Assembly (NCBI GenBank): GCA_043228905.1 | Contig: JBHGNT010000002.1 | Location: 12,276,001 to 12,340,000 of the forward strand | From: Azolla caroliniana | Lineage: Eukaryota; Polypodiophyta | Length of the DNA: 64,000 nucleotides | Direction: 5' to 3' | In this document: positions 22,501 to 35,060 of the stretch, in pieces | Numbering within the stretch: the stretch's first letter is position 1 | Layout of the letters: each line of letters starts with the position of its first letter | Translations under genes and position numbers: made by a program | Notes under the pieces: model-generated | The model's input: the letters and a program-made list of their open reading frames with translations, nothing else | The model's database searches: none | What the model was told of the DNA's origin: nothing

Positions 22501-24531
22501 CCGCTATGGAGGAAGAGATGCGGGCACTTGATGCCAACGATACATGGGACCTGGTTGACCCTCCCCATCATAGTAAACCGATCGGATGCAAGTAGGTGTA
22601 CAAGGTAAAGTACAACGTTGACGGTTCAGTTAACCGGTTCAGCGAAGATGACGACGGTTCGTGTGGTGCTGGCGGTTGCTGCGCCAAGGGAGTGGCATCT
22701 TCACCAGATGGACGTGAAGAATGCATTTCCTCAAGGCGATCTAGAAGAAGAGGTCTTTATGAAACAACCTCCTGGTTTTCAGTCGGTGATGAACAAGTCG
22801 GTTGTATGTCGGCTGAAGAAGTCACTTTATGGCCTGAAGCAAGCCCCCTGAACTTGGAATGCAAAGATTACACACCGGTTGCGTAAGTTGGGGTTTGTGG
22901 CATCCAAGTTTGACTCTTCATTGTTCATCCGGCAAGGTTCGGACGGTCCAGTTTGCATCTTGCTGTATGTTGATGATCTAGTCATCACTGGATCGAGACT
23001 CGATGAAATCAACCGAGTCAAGTCCCAACTATCAGACGCATTTGAGAGGAAGGACCTAGGGGACCTTCACTATTTCCTTGGGATCGAGGTGATCCGAACC
23101 CCCGACGGCATATTGCTCTCACAAAGACACTATGTGTTGAATATGATGTACAAGTTCGGCATGACGGAATGTCACCCTATTTCTACACCCTTGGACCGGA
23201 AACAGAAGCTCTGTCCCAACTCCGAACCGGCCTACGATGAGAAACGGTTTCGACAAATTGTCGGAAGCCTTATATATTTGACCATCACCCGACCCGACAT
23301 CAGTTATCCGGTCGGTGTGATTAGTCAATTCATGCAGAAGCCGACCGTCGAGCATCTTCAGTGCGCGCACCGAATACCGCGGTATGTGAGCGGCACGAAG
23401 GACCGGGGACTGTTATACCGGCGAGGTATGACCGAAGAGCTAGTCGGCTACATGGATGCCGACTGGGCCGGCGATGCATCAGATCGTCGTTCCACTTCCG
23501 ACTATATGTTTTCCCTTGGTAGTGCAGCTGTTGCGTGGAGCAGCAAAAAGCAGCCAACAGTGGCTCTGTCGAGCACTGAGGTTGAATACTGGGGCGCTAC
23601 CGTTGCCACCTGTGAAGCCATTTGGCTTCGGCGACTACTGCAAGACCTGCGGATCGAGGTGCCGACCCCAATCCTGATCTACTGCAACAACATAAACAAC
23701 ATGCAGCTCGCCAAGAACCCCGTATTCCATGCTCGCACAAAGCACATCGAAGTGCACTACCACTTCGTGCGTGAGCATGTCCTGAGCAGTGAAGTCGAAC
23801 TTCGGTATGTTCATACAGATTGGCAAGTTGCCAACATCTTCACCAAACCGCTCGGATCGGATAAGTTGCAGCACTTCACCAAAATGCTTGGTGTTCAGCA
23901 TCTCGACGTGCCACACTTGAGGGGGAGAATGGGCAAAGACACCACCGGAACGGGCAAAGGCAAAGAGACTGCTGATTGCACCGATGGGGGAAGAACTGAC
24001 AAGGGGAGAGACAGGAAGAAGAAAGGAGGCGAGTCGACAAAGGAAGTTGACACATCCGAACAAATCGGAACAAGCGGCAGCGGAGGCAGAGTCAAGAAGG
24101 ACAGAGCCGACCGGAAGAAGAAGGCCAAGACCCGGACATGGTCCAATGTGGTGAAGGGCCTGGAACCAGAAGACGAATCGGGAGCAACCGATTCGAACAA
24201 GAGCTGGAACGAATCGGAGACAGCCAATTCGGTTCTACAGAAGGATTCGGAAGAACCGGATCAATTCAAGGCCAAGAGGACAAGAAGGCAGCAAAAGTCG
24301 ACGCCAACACGAAGGGATCAGCGAATCGGCAAAAGCCAAAGTCACAAGAACGAGGGAGTTGAATTGGGCTTGTTGAGTAGACAAGCCGACCAAGGAAGTC
24401 GAGGTGCGCAGGAACATAAGGGTCGCGGAAAACGGGACCAGACCGGACGAGGAGCACGAGCGAGGCGGAGTGACGCTAGAAGGAGCCAGGTGGAAGGACC
24501 GGTTGTCATAGAGACTGACACTACGATCTGA
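19510..24531 (+). pseudogene. gag-pol: Copia gag-pol polyprotein, decayed
   Basis: It begins MDRGMASSLPVKKLDRSNYAS. Domains in order: UBN2-type gag, knuckle CWYYGKKGHRESEC, protease VDSGASNH (about 20715), GAG-pre-integrase with CEACQLGKQH, integrase (LDLIHSDVWG to ERKNRS), RT with YVDD at about 22966-22977, and RNase H ending FTKPLGS. Breaks include TAG in gag (19615-19617), a frameshift near 19920, a 175-bp internal duplication (20346-20695), a TAA at 21143, a TAG at 22593-22595, and a deletion of about 70 bases at 22640 that removes part of the RT fingers region found in the sister copy. After RNase H the frame runs on for about 200 residues of Lys/Arg-rich sequence to 24531. Confidence 0.9.
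20346..20695 (+). repeat. 175-bp tandem duplication between knuckle and protease
   Basis: GCCGATTCGG occurs at 20357 and 20532 and the following 150 bases match closely (CAAAGCTCGCACTACGCG in both). The related copy at 48706-54378 has a single version, so the duplication is private to this element. Confidence 0.85.
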
Positions 24532-24555
24532 CCTCAAATTGAGCTTGAGGGGGGG

Positions 24556-24954
24556 TGTTGAGTGGCAAGCTCAACCGGAACCGGATCGGCTGAATAAGCC
24601 TGAGCCGGATCGACATCCAGAAGGGTGAGCCGGTGAGCTGGGGAGCCGGTTAGCTGGATCAAGCAGTAATCGGAAGCCAAGTAGCAGCTAGTCTACTAGG
24701 GAGTTAATATCTCGTAGTTAGTGTCAGACGCTCGTGTGAGCATTGAAGTACACTGTACTTCTGTCAGTCCAGATGGACTTGTATAAAAGTGTTCACTGAA
24801 CACATACGATGTACAGACTGAGTAGTATTTTTTGAATTGAGTTTTTGTGTGCTCTCTCTCTGTCTCTGTCTCTCCCTCGTACTGTTAAGCTCTCCATTAA
24901 ACTTGTTTTCTACTTTCTGTTTTCTATTGCTTCCGCACGCTATTTGTTTCTACA
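24556..24954 (+). mobile_element. 3' LTR of the 19043-24954 copia
   Basis: It starts TGTTGAGTGGC after the polypurine tract and ends TTTGTTTCTACA. It is followed by the AAAAT duplication. It differs from the 5' LTR by scattered substitutions, so insertion is not recent. Confidence 0.9.
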
Positions 24955-25149
24955 AAAATTAATTCCAATTTCCCAGTTAGATTATCTATCCCTAGTAGCC
25001 CCACATGTCTAGGCCAATCCAATAGTTTTGAGGTCTTGAGTCAGCTTGATGAAATATTAAATGAATAAGTCCAATCAAAATCGGAGCCATTCGGTTAGAA
25101 AAACCAGAATACGTAAAGTCAGCCCCAAGTAGTGGTTCCATTTTATCGA

Positions 25150-28100
25150 ATCATGTTAGTAGAGTTTTTTCAGCACAACTTGAGCTTAGCACTTCTAGGT
25201 GACATCGAGTTCTTGCATCTGCTCTCTTAGATTCAGGATCCAACTCTTGTTTTATGGACAAAGAATTTGCTTTATCCCAAAAAATCCTATTGAGAAACCT
25301 CCTTTGTCCTGCATCCGTTGTAGTCATTGATGGTCGCCCTATTGCATCTAGGGATATAGTCGAAGAATCCGAGCCAATTCGAGTAGTCCTTGGTAGCTTT
25401 GCTTGTGTGATTTCCTTCAATATAACTAGTAGTCCTGAGCATCCGGTTATCCTTGGTTTCCCTTGGTTTGAGCTTCATAATCCTAAAATTGACTGGAGAA
25501 ATCGAGCAATCAATGATTTCCAGTTGAAACCTGAATGCAACAACTTTGTTACTACCAACCAAGATTCAAAAACTCACCAAATCTCGCTCATATCTCTACA
25601 AAACTTACGAGAAGACAGGCGAACAAATGAAATGTTTGTCTTTGCAGTAACGGCAAATCCATCCTCTAGTTCACAAGGGGCATGTACTCACCTCCCTACT
25701 AAGTACTTGGATTTTGAAGACATCTTCAACAAAACTAAAGCTAGTTCTCTTCTACACCATCGTCCTTATGATTGTCCGATTGATCTACAACCTGGGAAAG
25801 AGCCACCATTGATCACCTTCTAAAGTCAAGGCCCTTCGAGAGTATATAGATGAGCACTTAGCAAATGGATTCATTCGACATTCTAAAAGCCCTACTGGTG
25901 CACCCATATTCTTTGTCAAGAAGAAAGATGGGTCTTTACAATTGGTCATGGATTATCGAGGTTTAAACAAAATCACAGTTCGAAATAGATATGCTATACC
26001 CTTGATATCGAGTTTACTAGAGCGTCTTAGTGGAGCTAAAGTGTTCACAAAGCTAGACCTTCGAGGCGCATATAACCTTGTTCGGATACGTTCAGGAGAC
26101 GAATTGAAGACAACATTTCATACTCGATACGGACATTTCGAGTACATGGTTATGCCTTTTGGTCTCACGAATGTGCCCACAGTTTTTCAACACATGGCGA
26201 ATGATATATTTCGTGACTTCTTGGATTCATTTACCATAGTATATCTTGATGACATCTTGATCTACTCAAAAAGTCAAGAAGAGCATGACACACATGTCCG
26301 CGAAGTCCTCCAACGCTTACGAGAATATGGGCTTTATGCCAAACTCGAGAAATGTAGCTTTGATCAAAACCACGTGGAGTTTCTAGGGTATGTGGTTTCA
26401 CAACAAGGTATATCTATGGATCCATCCAAGGTGCAGACAGTTCTAAATTGGGAAACACCTCGCTCAGTGCGTGATGTTCAGTGTTTCTTAGGATTTGCGA
26501 ATTTTTACCGCAAATTTATCAAGAACTACGCGAACATCGTGATGCCTCTCATGGAGCTTACACGAAAGAACAAGTCGTTCAGATGGAGTTCCAATGCGGT
26601 CAAAGCTTTTGAAAACCTAAAGAGAGCATTCACTTCTGCTCCTATTCTACTTCATGTTGACCTAGAAAAACCCTTTATCATCAAGGCGGATGCGTTTGAT
26701 TTTGCACTAGGAAGTATCTTGTCGCAGGTTGGAGATGACGGAAAACTGCATCCAATTGCTTTCCATTCACACAAATTCGAAGCTGTAGAGATCAATTATG
26801 AGATTCACAACAAAGAGCTCCTAGCCATTATAGACTCGTTTGAACAATGGAGACATCTCTTGGAAGGTTCTCCCCACCAAATCATTGTTTACAATGATCA
26901 TAAAAACCTCACATACTTTCAAAATGCTAGAGGCTTGAGTCGACACCAAGCTTGTTGGGCACAATTCCTGACACATTTTGACTTCCTCATCACATATCAC
27001 CCTGGAGTACAACAAGGAAAGGCAGACGCTCTATGACGACGATCTTATTTGGCGCCACAACCAGGTGAGCCCACATTTGATCATCAAAAGCAAGTCATCC
27101 TGGGGCCTAATCAGTCACGACTATTAACTATTAATGCTTCTAAAGCACCTGAAGATTCCAGGCTCCTTGATTCAATCCGAATAGGTATCATTTCTGTTGA
27201 ATTTGCTCAAGTTGTATTGAATCATATAATTTCCGATTGTGCGTCTTCTTCAAAATCCAAGTATCCTTGTAAAGATTATAACCAGTTTCAATGGAAAAAT
27301 GGGTTACTTTTTCGTAACACTCTTTTGTCCCCAATGGTTCATCTCGACTCCAAGTAATGCAATATTTTCATGACAACCCAATGGCTGATCACTTTGGAAT
27401 CCACAAAACTTTGGAGCTAGTTTCTCGAAACTATTGGTGGCCTCATTTTTGGGATTTTGTTGAGGATTATGTTCGTACTTGTGACGTGTGTTGTCAGTCA
27501 AAGATTCCACGACATTGACCATATGGGTTATTACAGCCATTGCCAGTTCCTACCGGTCCATGGAAATCCATCTCTGTGGACTTTATAACAGATCTTCCAC
27601 TTTCAAAGAGTTTTGACGTTATCCTCATTGTAGTAGATCGATTTACAAAGATGGCGCATTTTCTTCCATGCATGAAAACTATCAACAGTAATGAAACTGC
27701 AGACATCATTATGAAAGAAGTATTTCGGCTTCATGGTCTTCCAAATGACGTCATTAGTGATCGTGGCCCACAATTCATTTCAAAATTCTGGAAACACTTG
27801 CTTGAGATGCTCAAAGTCTCTTGTAAACTTTCTTCAAGCTATCATCCACAAAGTGACGGTCAAACCGAACGCACAAATCAAACTCTAGAACAATATCTTC
27901 AATGTTTCATCAATTATCAATAGGATGATTGGGTGGATTTTTTACACTTTGCAGAGTTTGCATACAATAATTCGGTTCATTCTTCAACATGATATACTCC
28001 ATTTTTTGCAAACATAGGATATCATCCCCGTTGGATGATGATCGAACATCCAGAAATCTCGAAAAATCCTGCCACTAAGGACCGTCTACACCAACTTCAA

Positions 28101-28695
28101 GAAGTTCATGTTGCACTTTCTCACCATTTTGCATACGACGCAAGCCACACACAAGAAGGCTACAGATCGTCATTATCTTGACTCTTCACCAGAGGAACCA
28201 AAATTTCGAATTGGGGATCGCGTACGGCTATTACGATGTAATGTGAAGACCACTAGACCTTGTGATAAGTTGGATTATCAACGACTTGGTCCATTTATTA
28301 TCTCTCATCAAATCAATGATGTTGCATTCCGCCTTGATCTGCCCCCACGCATGCATCTACACCCAGTATTTCATGTCTCATTGTTGGATCCTTACAATGC
28401 TAGTTCCATTCCAAATCGGGTTGTTCTACCCCCACCTCCGATTCAACTTGTTGATGGCCCAGAATTCGAAGTCAAAGCTGTTCTGGACTCCAAGATAGTA
28501 CGTAAGAAGCTTTATTATCTCGTGGACTGGTTAGGTTATACACCTAATGATCGTACTTGGGAACCGGCCAAGAACCTTGGCAATGCCTCCGATTTGGTAG
28601 CTGAATTTCATCGTCAATATCCAAATAAACCAAGCCCCAATTCATGCATTACGACTTGTGGAACTCGTCATCGAAGGAGGGAGATGGTGTCATGA
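25150..28695 (+). pseudogene. pol: Chromovirus 3 Pol: protease, RT, RNase H, integrase, chromodomain
   Basis: Protease shows ALLDSGSNSCFMD (about 25223-25260). RT shows KLDLRGAYNLVRI and YLDDILIYS near 26250; RNase H shows ADAFDFALGSIL. A TGA near 27034 lies just after the RNase H (PGVQQGKADAL). The integrase zinc region is frameshifted around 27360-27520; the core shows VDFITDLP, VVDRFTKMAHF, SDRGPQF and YHPQSDGQTERTNQ. The tail has FRIGDRVRLLR and HPVFHVSLLDPY. A chromodomain closes it: VKAVLDSKIVRKKLYYLVDW, GYTPNDRTWEP (about 28469-28600), which in this clade guides integration to marked chromatin. TAG at 27922-27924 and a TGA near 27990 interrupt the integrase. Confidence 0.9.
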
Positions 28696-29110
28696 GTAGA
28701 TGAAACCCCATGAGGTTTAGGGTGACCTCCTAAGGAGAAGCACTCAACTCTAGCCATTACGTTATATATGTTCTACATAAAGATATTATAATTTACTTTA
28801 TTGTAATATTGATAATGTAACCCTATAAATATCCAAAGGGTGCCATGACCCTTCAATATCCTAAAGGGTGTCATGACCCTTCAATATCCCAAAGGGTATC
28901 ATGACCCTACAACATCCCAAAGGGAAAATGACCCTACAAACATCCAAGGGGCATATACTACTCCTATATAAATAGGACATATTGTATTGTTAGAACCATT
29001 CTGGTTCAACACCAGTCTTTGGCAAATATTCTAGTTCTTGCTCTTGTATATTTTCCTATTATAATAAAATGTAGTCATTGTTCTCTCTTTCTTTTCCTCT
29101 CTTGTTCAAT
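28688..29110 (+). mobile_element. 3' LTR of chromovirus 3
   Basis: TGTCATGAGTAG follows a purine tract GGAGGGAGATGG. It has CCTATATAAATAG as a TATA region (about 28963-28975) and a 3' pyrimidine-rich end. The right border is approximate because the 5' LTR is missing. Confidence 0.65.
28828..28951 (+). repeat. 27-28-bp minisatellite inside the chromovirus LTR
   Basis: Units begin at 28828, 28855, 28883 and 28911 with a partial unit at 28938. Each reads AATATCC-AAAGGG-CATGACCCTTC with small changes. AAGGGT and ACCCTT are complementary within a unit. Confidence 0.85.
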
Positions 29111-29194
29111 CTTCTTTTGTCAAGCTAAGGCCTTGACACTTTCTGTTTTGGTTGTATAAGAACCGACCAAGCTACCTTTGCTATAGTATTATCT

Positions 29195-29620
29195 ACACTA
29201 GCATTCCCCCAAATAAAATTCTACACTAGCCGTTGAACTTTAAGCATTATTGACCTAGAAAACAACCATGTAGACGCTATATACCAAATGAAGGACAAAA
29301 GCACGGAATTAGCAACAACTACACGTCCTACTAGGGATCACTTTTCCTTATTCCAATATATTAGCTTATTCCTTAATCTTAACAACAAGGGCGCACTCAT
29401 ATCTTCTACATTTAATCTTAACCCCACTATACATCCTAAATATCTAATGGAATGCCCTTTAGGGATCCACGTGAATCCTACCTACACTAGGTACATAAAA
29501 TGGTGGATCTCCTAAAGCCACCCAAAAACTTGATGAGTTATCCGAATTAATCCATGCACCCAATGCATCTGAGAAGTCATCCACAACGTTTTGAACCTGC
29601 AACAAGTTAAAGCTTCAATC
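29195..29620 (-). pseudogene. LINE reverse transcriptase fragment
   Basis: Minus-strand reading gives, in order, WVALGDPPFYVPSVG, then after a frameshift HSIRYLGCIVGLRLN, LLLRLRNKLIYWN, SLVGRVVVANSVLLS and NFIWGNA. This is the typical late RT / thumb region of plant non-LTR (L1-type) elements. Stops and a frameshift show it is dead. Similarity may continue to about 29950 but I could not follow a frame there. Confidence 0.6.
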
Positions 29621-30725
29621 GCCATTTTGACAAATGATAGAGAATGTTCACCCACACCACTTCACCTAAAGCTTGCAACTTGAGCTTCAAGAGCATACAA
29701 AATGAAGCCTTATATTAGAACCAACTTCCAAGTTGTAGGGACAATGACATATCACTAGCTTCTTGCATAGGTTTGTACCACCATTAAAATGGGTAAGGGA
29801 TCACCATTGAGATAACAAAGGCGACAACAATGGAGATTGTGTGTACCAAGATGCAAGGCACATGGGTCATAATAGCCCTAGATTATGGAGATAATTGGTC
29901 ATGAACTTAGAAGTTAGATCCACTTCGAGACACCCAATGCAACTAGTCAAAAATTTGTCATAGTTTTGCTCCACTATGACAAACATTTCAGGGCCATATC
30001 TCCTCATCGATGCTTGTCCCATAGATAGTAGTTATGCATCTCATTCTTGTAAAATCATGCGAAGAATCATTACCAAAATCGAAACCTCCTACATGCATCT
30101 ATATATCATGGACATTTAGGAAACCTAGATATCTTATTTTGGATACCTTGAACTCTGCCCATAGTTCTAAGCTTGACGTGTCTCATTGACTGATTTTCGG
30201 GAAGTCATGACAGCAAAGAAAATCAAAATAGTAGTCGTTCAAATTTTTTTCTTTTTTTCTTTTCAAGTTATGTACGTTTCATCTTGTTAAACCCATTACA
30301 TACATACATGGGTTTGGGGTGGGGGTGCTTCATAAATGATAGTTGGACGCATGTGGATGTTAATGATTAATAAAATATCGTTAGAATCGTCGTCATCGTT
30401 TGAGGACGTACGTATAGTAGGTGGTGAGCACATGGGCCGACTCGATTATTTGTCGTGGATCTCTCCTCATATATGTATTGTTCATGGGTCGACTCTCTAT
30501 TGTTCATGCATATAACTTGAAGTAGACACTAACTATAACTTCAAGCAAAATACGTCTGTATGCATAATATGTATTTGTACGTATGCCTCTGTATATACAT
30601 ACATACAACTTGAAGTAGATACTAACTAACTATAACTTCAAGCAAAATAGGTTGAAGGCGAAGTGGGCGGACATTTGGTCTGAAGAACCCCCCCAAAACC
30701 CCATTGCCAGCGTGCGTGTGAAAAG
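29621..30725. other. Non-coding flank, includes CPN60A upstream region
   Basis: I see no gene. Two tetranucleotide/AT-rich stretches (TACATACA words at about 30300 and 30595) and the duplicated phrase ACTTGAAGTAGA-(C/T)-ACTAACTA (about 30511 and 30606) are the only structure. Confidence 0.5.
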
Positions 30726-30727
30726 GG

Positions 30728-30892
30728 CTTCTTCTTCTTCTTCTTCTTCTTCTGCTGCTGCTGTTTCTGGATGAGTGTGGAAGCATCTAGAAGATTAGCC
30801 CCCCCCCCCCCCCCCCCCTTCTTTCCCTTTTCCTACTCACTCAATCACTCACTCCTTTCTCTCTGTGTGGATCAGGTAGCGAGCATCCATCG

Positions 30893-30974
<82 letters not shown>
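30728..30974 (+). repeat. Cluster of microsatellites ahead of the CPN60A start codon
   Basis: (CTT)n then (CTG)n at about 30728-30763, a run of 20 C at 30799-30818, and (CA)n at 30894-30974 (81 bp). The CA tract ends 24 bases before the CPN60A ATG, so it almost certainly sits in the 5' untranslated region. Confidence 0.9.
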
Positions 30975-30976
<2 letters not shown>

Positions 30977-30998
30977 AACAGCACTCGACTTCTCAGCC

Positions 30999-31443
30999 AT
31001 GGCAGCCCAAGCTCTTCTGAACCATGGTTTTCTCGCTTCTCTGTCATCTCCCACTGCCTCCTCTTCCATCTCTGTAAGTTGTTCTTTTCGCTTCTTCTAG
31101 AAATGAATGATACGAGCAATAATTCAGAGATGACACCCCCCAAACCCTCTCACAGTTGAGGAATGGCTCACACTGACCTTGTTGTGTGCTTATTTTTGTG
31201 TCTTCGTGTTGGAAATGTGTAGAGAAGGAAAAGCTTTCAAGGAAAGCAACTTCAGAGTACGCTCCATTCCTCCTCGTCTTCTCATGCGAGGAGGCACTCG
31301 TCTTCTCTTTCGGTGAGAGCGAATTCGAAGGACATTGTTTTCGATCAGAAGTCACGGGCCGCATTACAAGCAGGTATTGACAAGCTTGCAGATGCTGTTG
31401 GTGTCACGCTTGGACCCCGAGGTATGAAAGCCACGCCTTTTCA

Positions 31444-31480
<37 letters not shown>

Positions 31481-34400
31481 GGTGGTAGAAGGCACAAAAT
31501 TATAATTTTGTGGTGTTTTCAGAGTCTTTCCTCGCATGCTGTCTGTATCTTATTTTTTCCCTCTCATGGAAACTTACAAAGTAGATTTCTTGAAGTCTTA
31601 CAGGCTAATATGTTGTTCTTGTAGAGAGAGAACTCCCTTATATTGTTTTGCTTGCTGTTTATTTTTCTAGTATTTTACGGATATGACTTAAGAGGACTTC
31701 TACAAAGTTTTGCAGTACAGGAATTCTGGTTTCGTTTAGTTTTATATATCATTTTTGTTGGAAACTTAAACGAATGTTTTCTCAAATCCCATGCACAGGG
31801 CGGAATGTTGTGCTAGATGAGTTCGGTTCACCAAAGGTCATTAATGATGGAGTAACCATCGCCCGTGCGATCGAGTTGCCCGATCCCATGGAAAATGCTG
31901 GTGCTGCTCTTATAAGAGAGGTGAAGTTGGATAGTTCTATCTTCTTCTTTCAAAACAAAAATAAAGCCTGATAAACATTTGTCCAACAAAACATTGATTT
32001 CAAAATGCATTTCATTAAGCTCTTTGATGTTTATGTTTCTAACATATTTTGGAAGTCAAAGTTGAATTTTGATGTTTTGTTAATACACATTGCAGTTCCA
32101 AATATTTTGTTAATTGTTAGAACATTGAATGTTATAGTGATGCTATGGTGTTCTCCAGGTAGCGAGTAAAACAAATGATTCGGCAGGAGATGGGACCACA
32201 ACTGCATCCGTGCTTGCAAGAGAGCTCATCAAACTGGGCCTTCTTACAGTAACTTCTGGTGCAAATCCGGTAGCTATTAAGAAGGGAATAGACAAGACAG
32301 TGGTGGCCTTAATTGAGGAGTTGAAGAAAGCATCTCGACCAGTGAAAGGCAGAGAGGATATAAAAGGTTTGTGGGGCTAATTTCACTAGGTTGTGTTCGT
32401 TTTGCAAAACTAACTTGTTACTGAAGGGCAGAGATTTTTTGAAAGTAACTGCACTTCTTACATGTGTAAATGGAGTCTCACAAAAATTATGAATAAATAC
32501 CTGGAACTTGTGAGAGAGTAGGAGTATAAAAGTTTGAAAATAGTGTTGTTCAACTTATTCTGTTGACACTTCCATACGCTGGATGGCTGAGCAATGGTAG
32601 GTATGGAAGCTTTCTATCTAATCAAATTATCAATATTTTTTACATTCGAATTGGCAGAAAATTCACTGCATGCTGGTTTGTCTGTGTTTGGCTGAGTTTA
32701 CTTTCTCTGCACGAAGTATGAAGAAACCAAAACTACAAATTCATAGCACAGTAATCGGATACTACCCTAAAAATAATGCTGAATTCTAGGAATTTAATTT
32801 AGTTACAAGTTTATTTACGTTGTATTGCGTTTTGTTCCTCATATAGAAAACTAAACTAGCTTTTTAGTGTATGGGAGTGTTTTCTTGTAACACTGTTATT
32901 GTAGTGGGTGCTAACTATTGTTGAAGATATTTGTGGACTTGATGGATAAGTAGTCCTTCTGTGTTCTTGGCAGCTGTGGCTTCCATTTCTGCAGGCAATG
33001 ATGATTCCATTGGCACGATGATTGCTGATGCTGTTGATAAAGTTGGCCCTGATGGTGTGCTCTCTATAGAGTCATCGTCTTCCTTTGAAACAACAGTTGC
33101 TGTTGAAGAGGGTATGGAGGTAAGTGCTGCATGATTTCAGTTTGATTCGTATGTAGCTGAGGATTTTCTGCAGAAAGCTTACCGAACAATCCCTTTCGTG
33201 TAGATTGACCGGGGCTATATATCTCCACAATTTGTAACAAATCAAGAGAAATTGATAGTAGAGTATGACAATGCACGAATTCTTGTGACGGACCAGAAAT
33301 TGACATCAATTAAGGATATACTGCCTGTTTTAGAAAAGATTTCACAACTCAATTCTCCCCTTGTTATTATTGCTGAGGATGTTTCTGGAGAAGCGCTTGC
33401 TACACTTGTGGTTAATAAGTTGCGTGGTATAGTCAGTGTAGCTGCTTTGAAAGCACCTGGATTTGGAGAGAGACGTAAAGCATTGCTTCAAGACATTGCT
33501 ATTGTTACAGGTGAGAATCATGCGATTATGTGAGTAGTACTTGATCTGAATCAAATTTGTTGCTGGTATGAGATCCGTGATTCACATTTTAATTATTTCT
33601 TAGTGAGTAATACATGATTCTAATCAATAATCTGCTTCGCCAATATAACTGAGATGATTTCCCTAATTTTTATAGGTGTGATTTTGACTCAGTGGTTCTG
33701 TTAATCTATGGTGGCCTTACAAGTTTATGTGATGGGTATTCTCTTACAGGTGCCGAGTTTATAGCTAGTGATCTTGGATTGAAGCCTGAAGAGACGACTG
33801 CTGAGCAGCTAGGAACCGCTCGTAAGGTGACCATCACCAAGGACTCTACTACAATTATTGCAGACGCAGCCTCAAAAGATGAGATACAGGCCAGGATAGC
33901 TCAAATTAAGAAAGAACTTGCGGAAACAGATTCTGTTTATGATACTGAAAAGTTATCGGAAAGAATTGCAAAGCTATCTGGTGGTGTAGCTGTTATTAAG
34001 GTGTAAATTGTTCTTGCAGATTGTGAAGTTTTAACCAATTTATTTAGAGATGCTTCTTATAGATTGTGATGGGAGTAATAACTCCTTTACTGTATGTAAG
34101 GAGTGAAGTAAATGGAAAAACTGTTTGGAAGAGGGTTTTTCAGAGTAGCTAGCTTTCCTATTTTCTTATGTGGCTGTTTTCTAATTTAAGAATTACATTG
34201 TTGCAGGTAGGAGCTGCCACTGAAACTGAGCTAGAAGATCGGAAGTTAAGAATTGAAGATGCAAAGAATGCTACATTTGCTGCCATTGAGGAAGGAATCG
34301 TGCCTGGTGGTGGTGCTGCATATGTCCATCTCTCAGCGAGGGTGCCAGCAATCAAGCAAACCATCATTGACCCAGAGGAGAAGCTTGGAGCAGATATTGC

Positions 34401-35060
34401 GCAGAAGGTGAATAAATTATATTTTATTTGATTTAGAGGATAGTAACCGTACTATTAGCCACATTTAATTATCATTATGATATGTAAAGGCCATCTGTTT
34501 TATATATTCCTTATGATACCAAAGGTTTTTTTAAACATTTTTAGTTTTTTGTGTGTTCAGTCAATGAGAAAAACTGGAAACTGGATTGATGATTTCTCGA
34601 TAGGGATAGGCAAATGCCGATTGTTGTAATGCAAAACTTGATTGTGTTAAATTCTATAATCATTAGAACAATGAGTAGTTTAGACAATAACTATGTTAAA
34701 TGATATGCTTTAGGTTCTAAAGGATAGCTAATTTTTCTTACAATTGAATTGATTTCACCTTTTATGGTATAGGCTTTATTGGCACCTGCTTCATTGATTG
34801 CTAACAATGCGGGGACAGAAGGTGAGGTGGTTGTTGAAAAGCTCCTGGAGAGTGAGTGGGAGATAGGCTACAATGCAATGACAGATACATACGAGAATTT
34901 ACTCGAGGCTGGGGTCATCGACCCCGCAAAGGTTACAAGGTGTGCATTACAAAATGCAGCCTCGGTTGCTGGTATGGTTCTGACGACACAAGCTGTTGTT
35001 GTGGAGAAGAAGAAGAAAGCTCAGGTGTCATCATCGCCTGCTGCTGGCATGGCCATTTAA
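30999..35060 (+). CDS. CPN60A: Plastid chaperonin-60 subunit alpha
   Basis: Nine coding exons: 30999-31073, 31223-31421, 31799-31920, 32159-32366, 32974-33119, 33204-33510, 33750-34000, 34207-34407, 34773-35060. All introns are GT-AG and the joined frame is 599 codons with the stop (598 aa), close to the family length. The first about 57 residues are Ser/Arg-rich, a plastid transit peptide; the mature part begins near ANSKDIVFD. Group I chaperonin signatures follow: [33 protein letters not shown] (nucleotide site), [12 protein letters not shown] and a short non-GGM tail. [17 protein letters not shown] and VFKR-free helices match alpha rather than beta subunits. With Cpn60 beta it forms the stromal folding machine that assembles Rubisco large subunit. 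No frame damage is visible; it looks functional. A CT microsatellite lies in intron 2. Confidence 0.95.

Larger units (their letters stand above)
19043..24954 (+). mobile_element. Complete Ty1/copia retrotransposon inside chromovirus 3
   Basis: 5' LTR 19043-19415 and 3' LTR 24556-24954 (399 bp) share sequence end to end. Each holds a TATA-like TGTATAAAAG (19241, about 24780), a CT-rich tract and the end CTATTTGTTTC-(C/T)-ACA. The primer site TGATATCAGAGC at 19416-19427 is one change from the initiator-Met tRNA complement. The polypurine tract TTGAGGGGGGG ends at 24555. The 5' LTR has lost two bases at its start. A close relative lies inverted at 48706-54378. Confidence 0.95.
18961..29110 (+). 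mobile_element. Chromovirus 3, 5'-truncated, split by a copia insertion
   Basis: Left part 18961-19037 holds the gag zinc knuckle (CGGPGHIAITC; the first ligand pair is partly lost at the satellite boundary). After the nested copia the same element resumes at 24960 with the linker to protease, then RT, RNase H, integrase, chromodomain and 3' LTR. Its protease and RT match the debris at 44240-44926, so both belong to one family. Confidence 0.85.

Noticed and set aside
30841-31143. Minus-strand frame rich in Cys-Val
   Set aside because: It is the translated CA/GT microsatellite.
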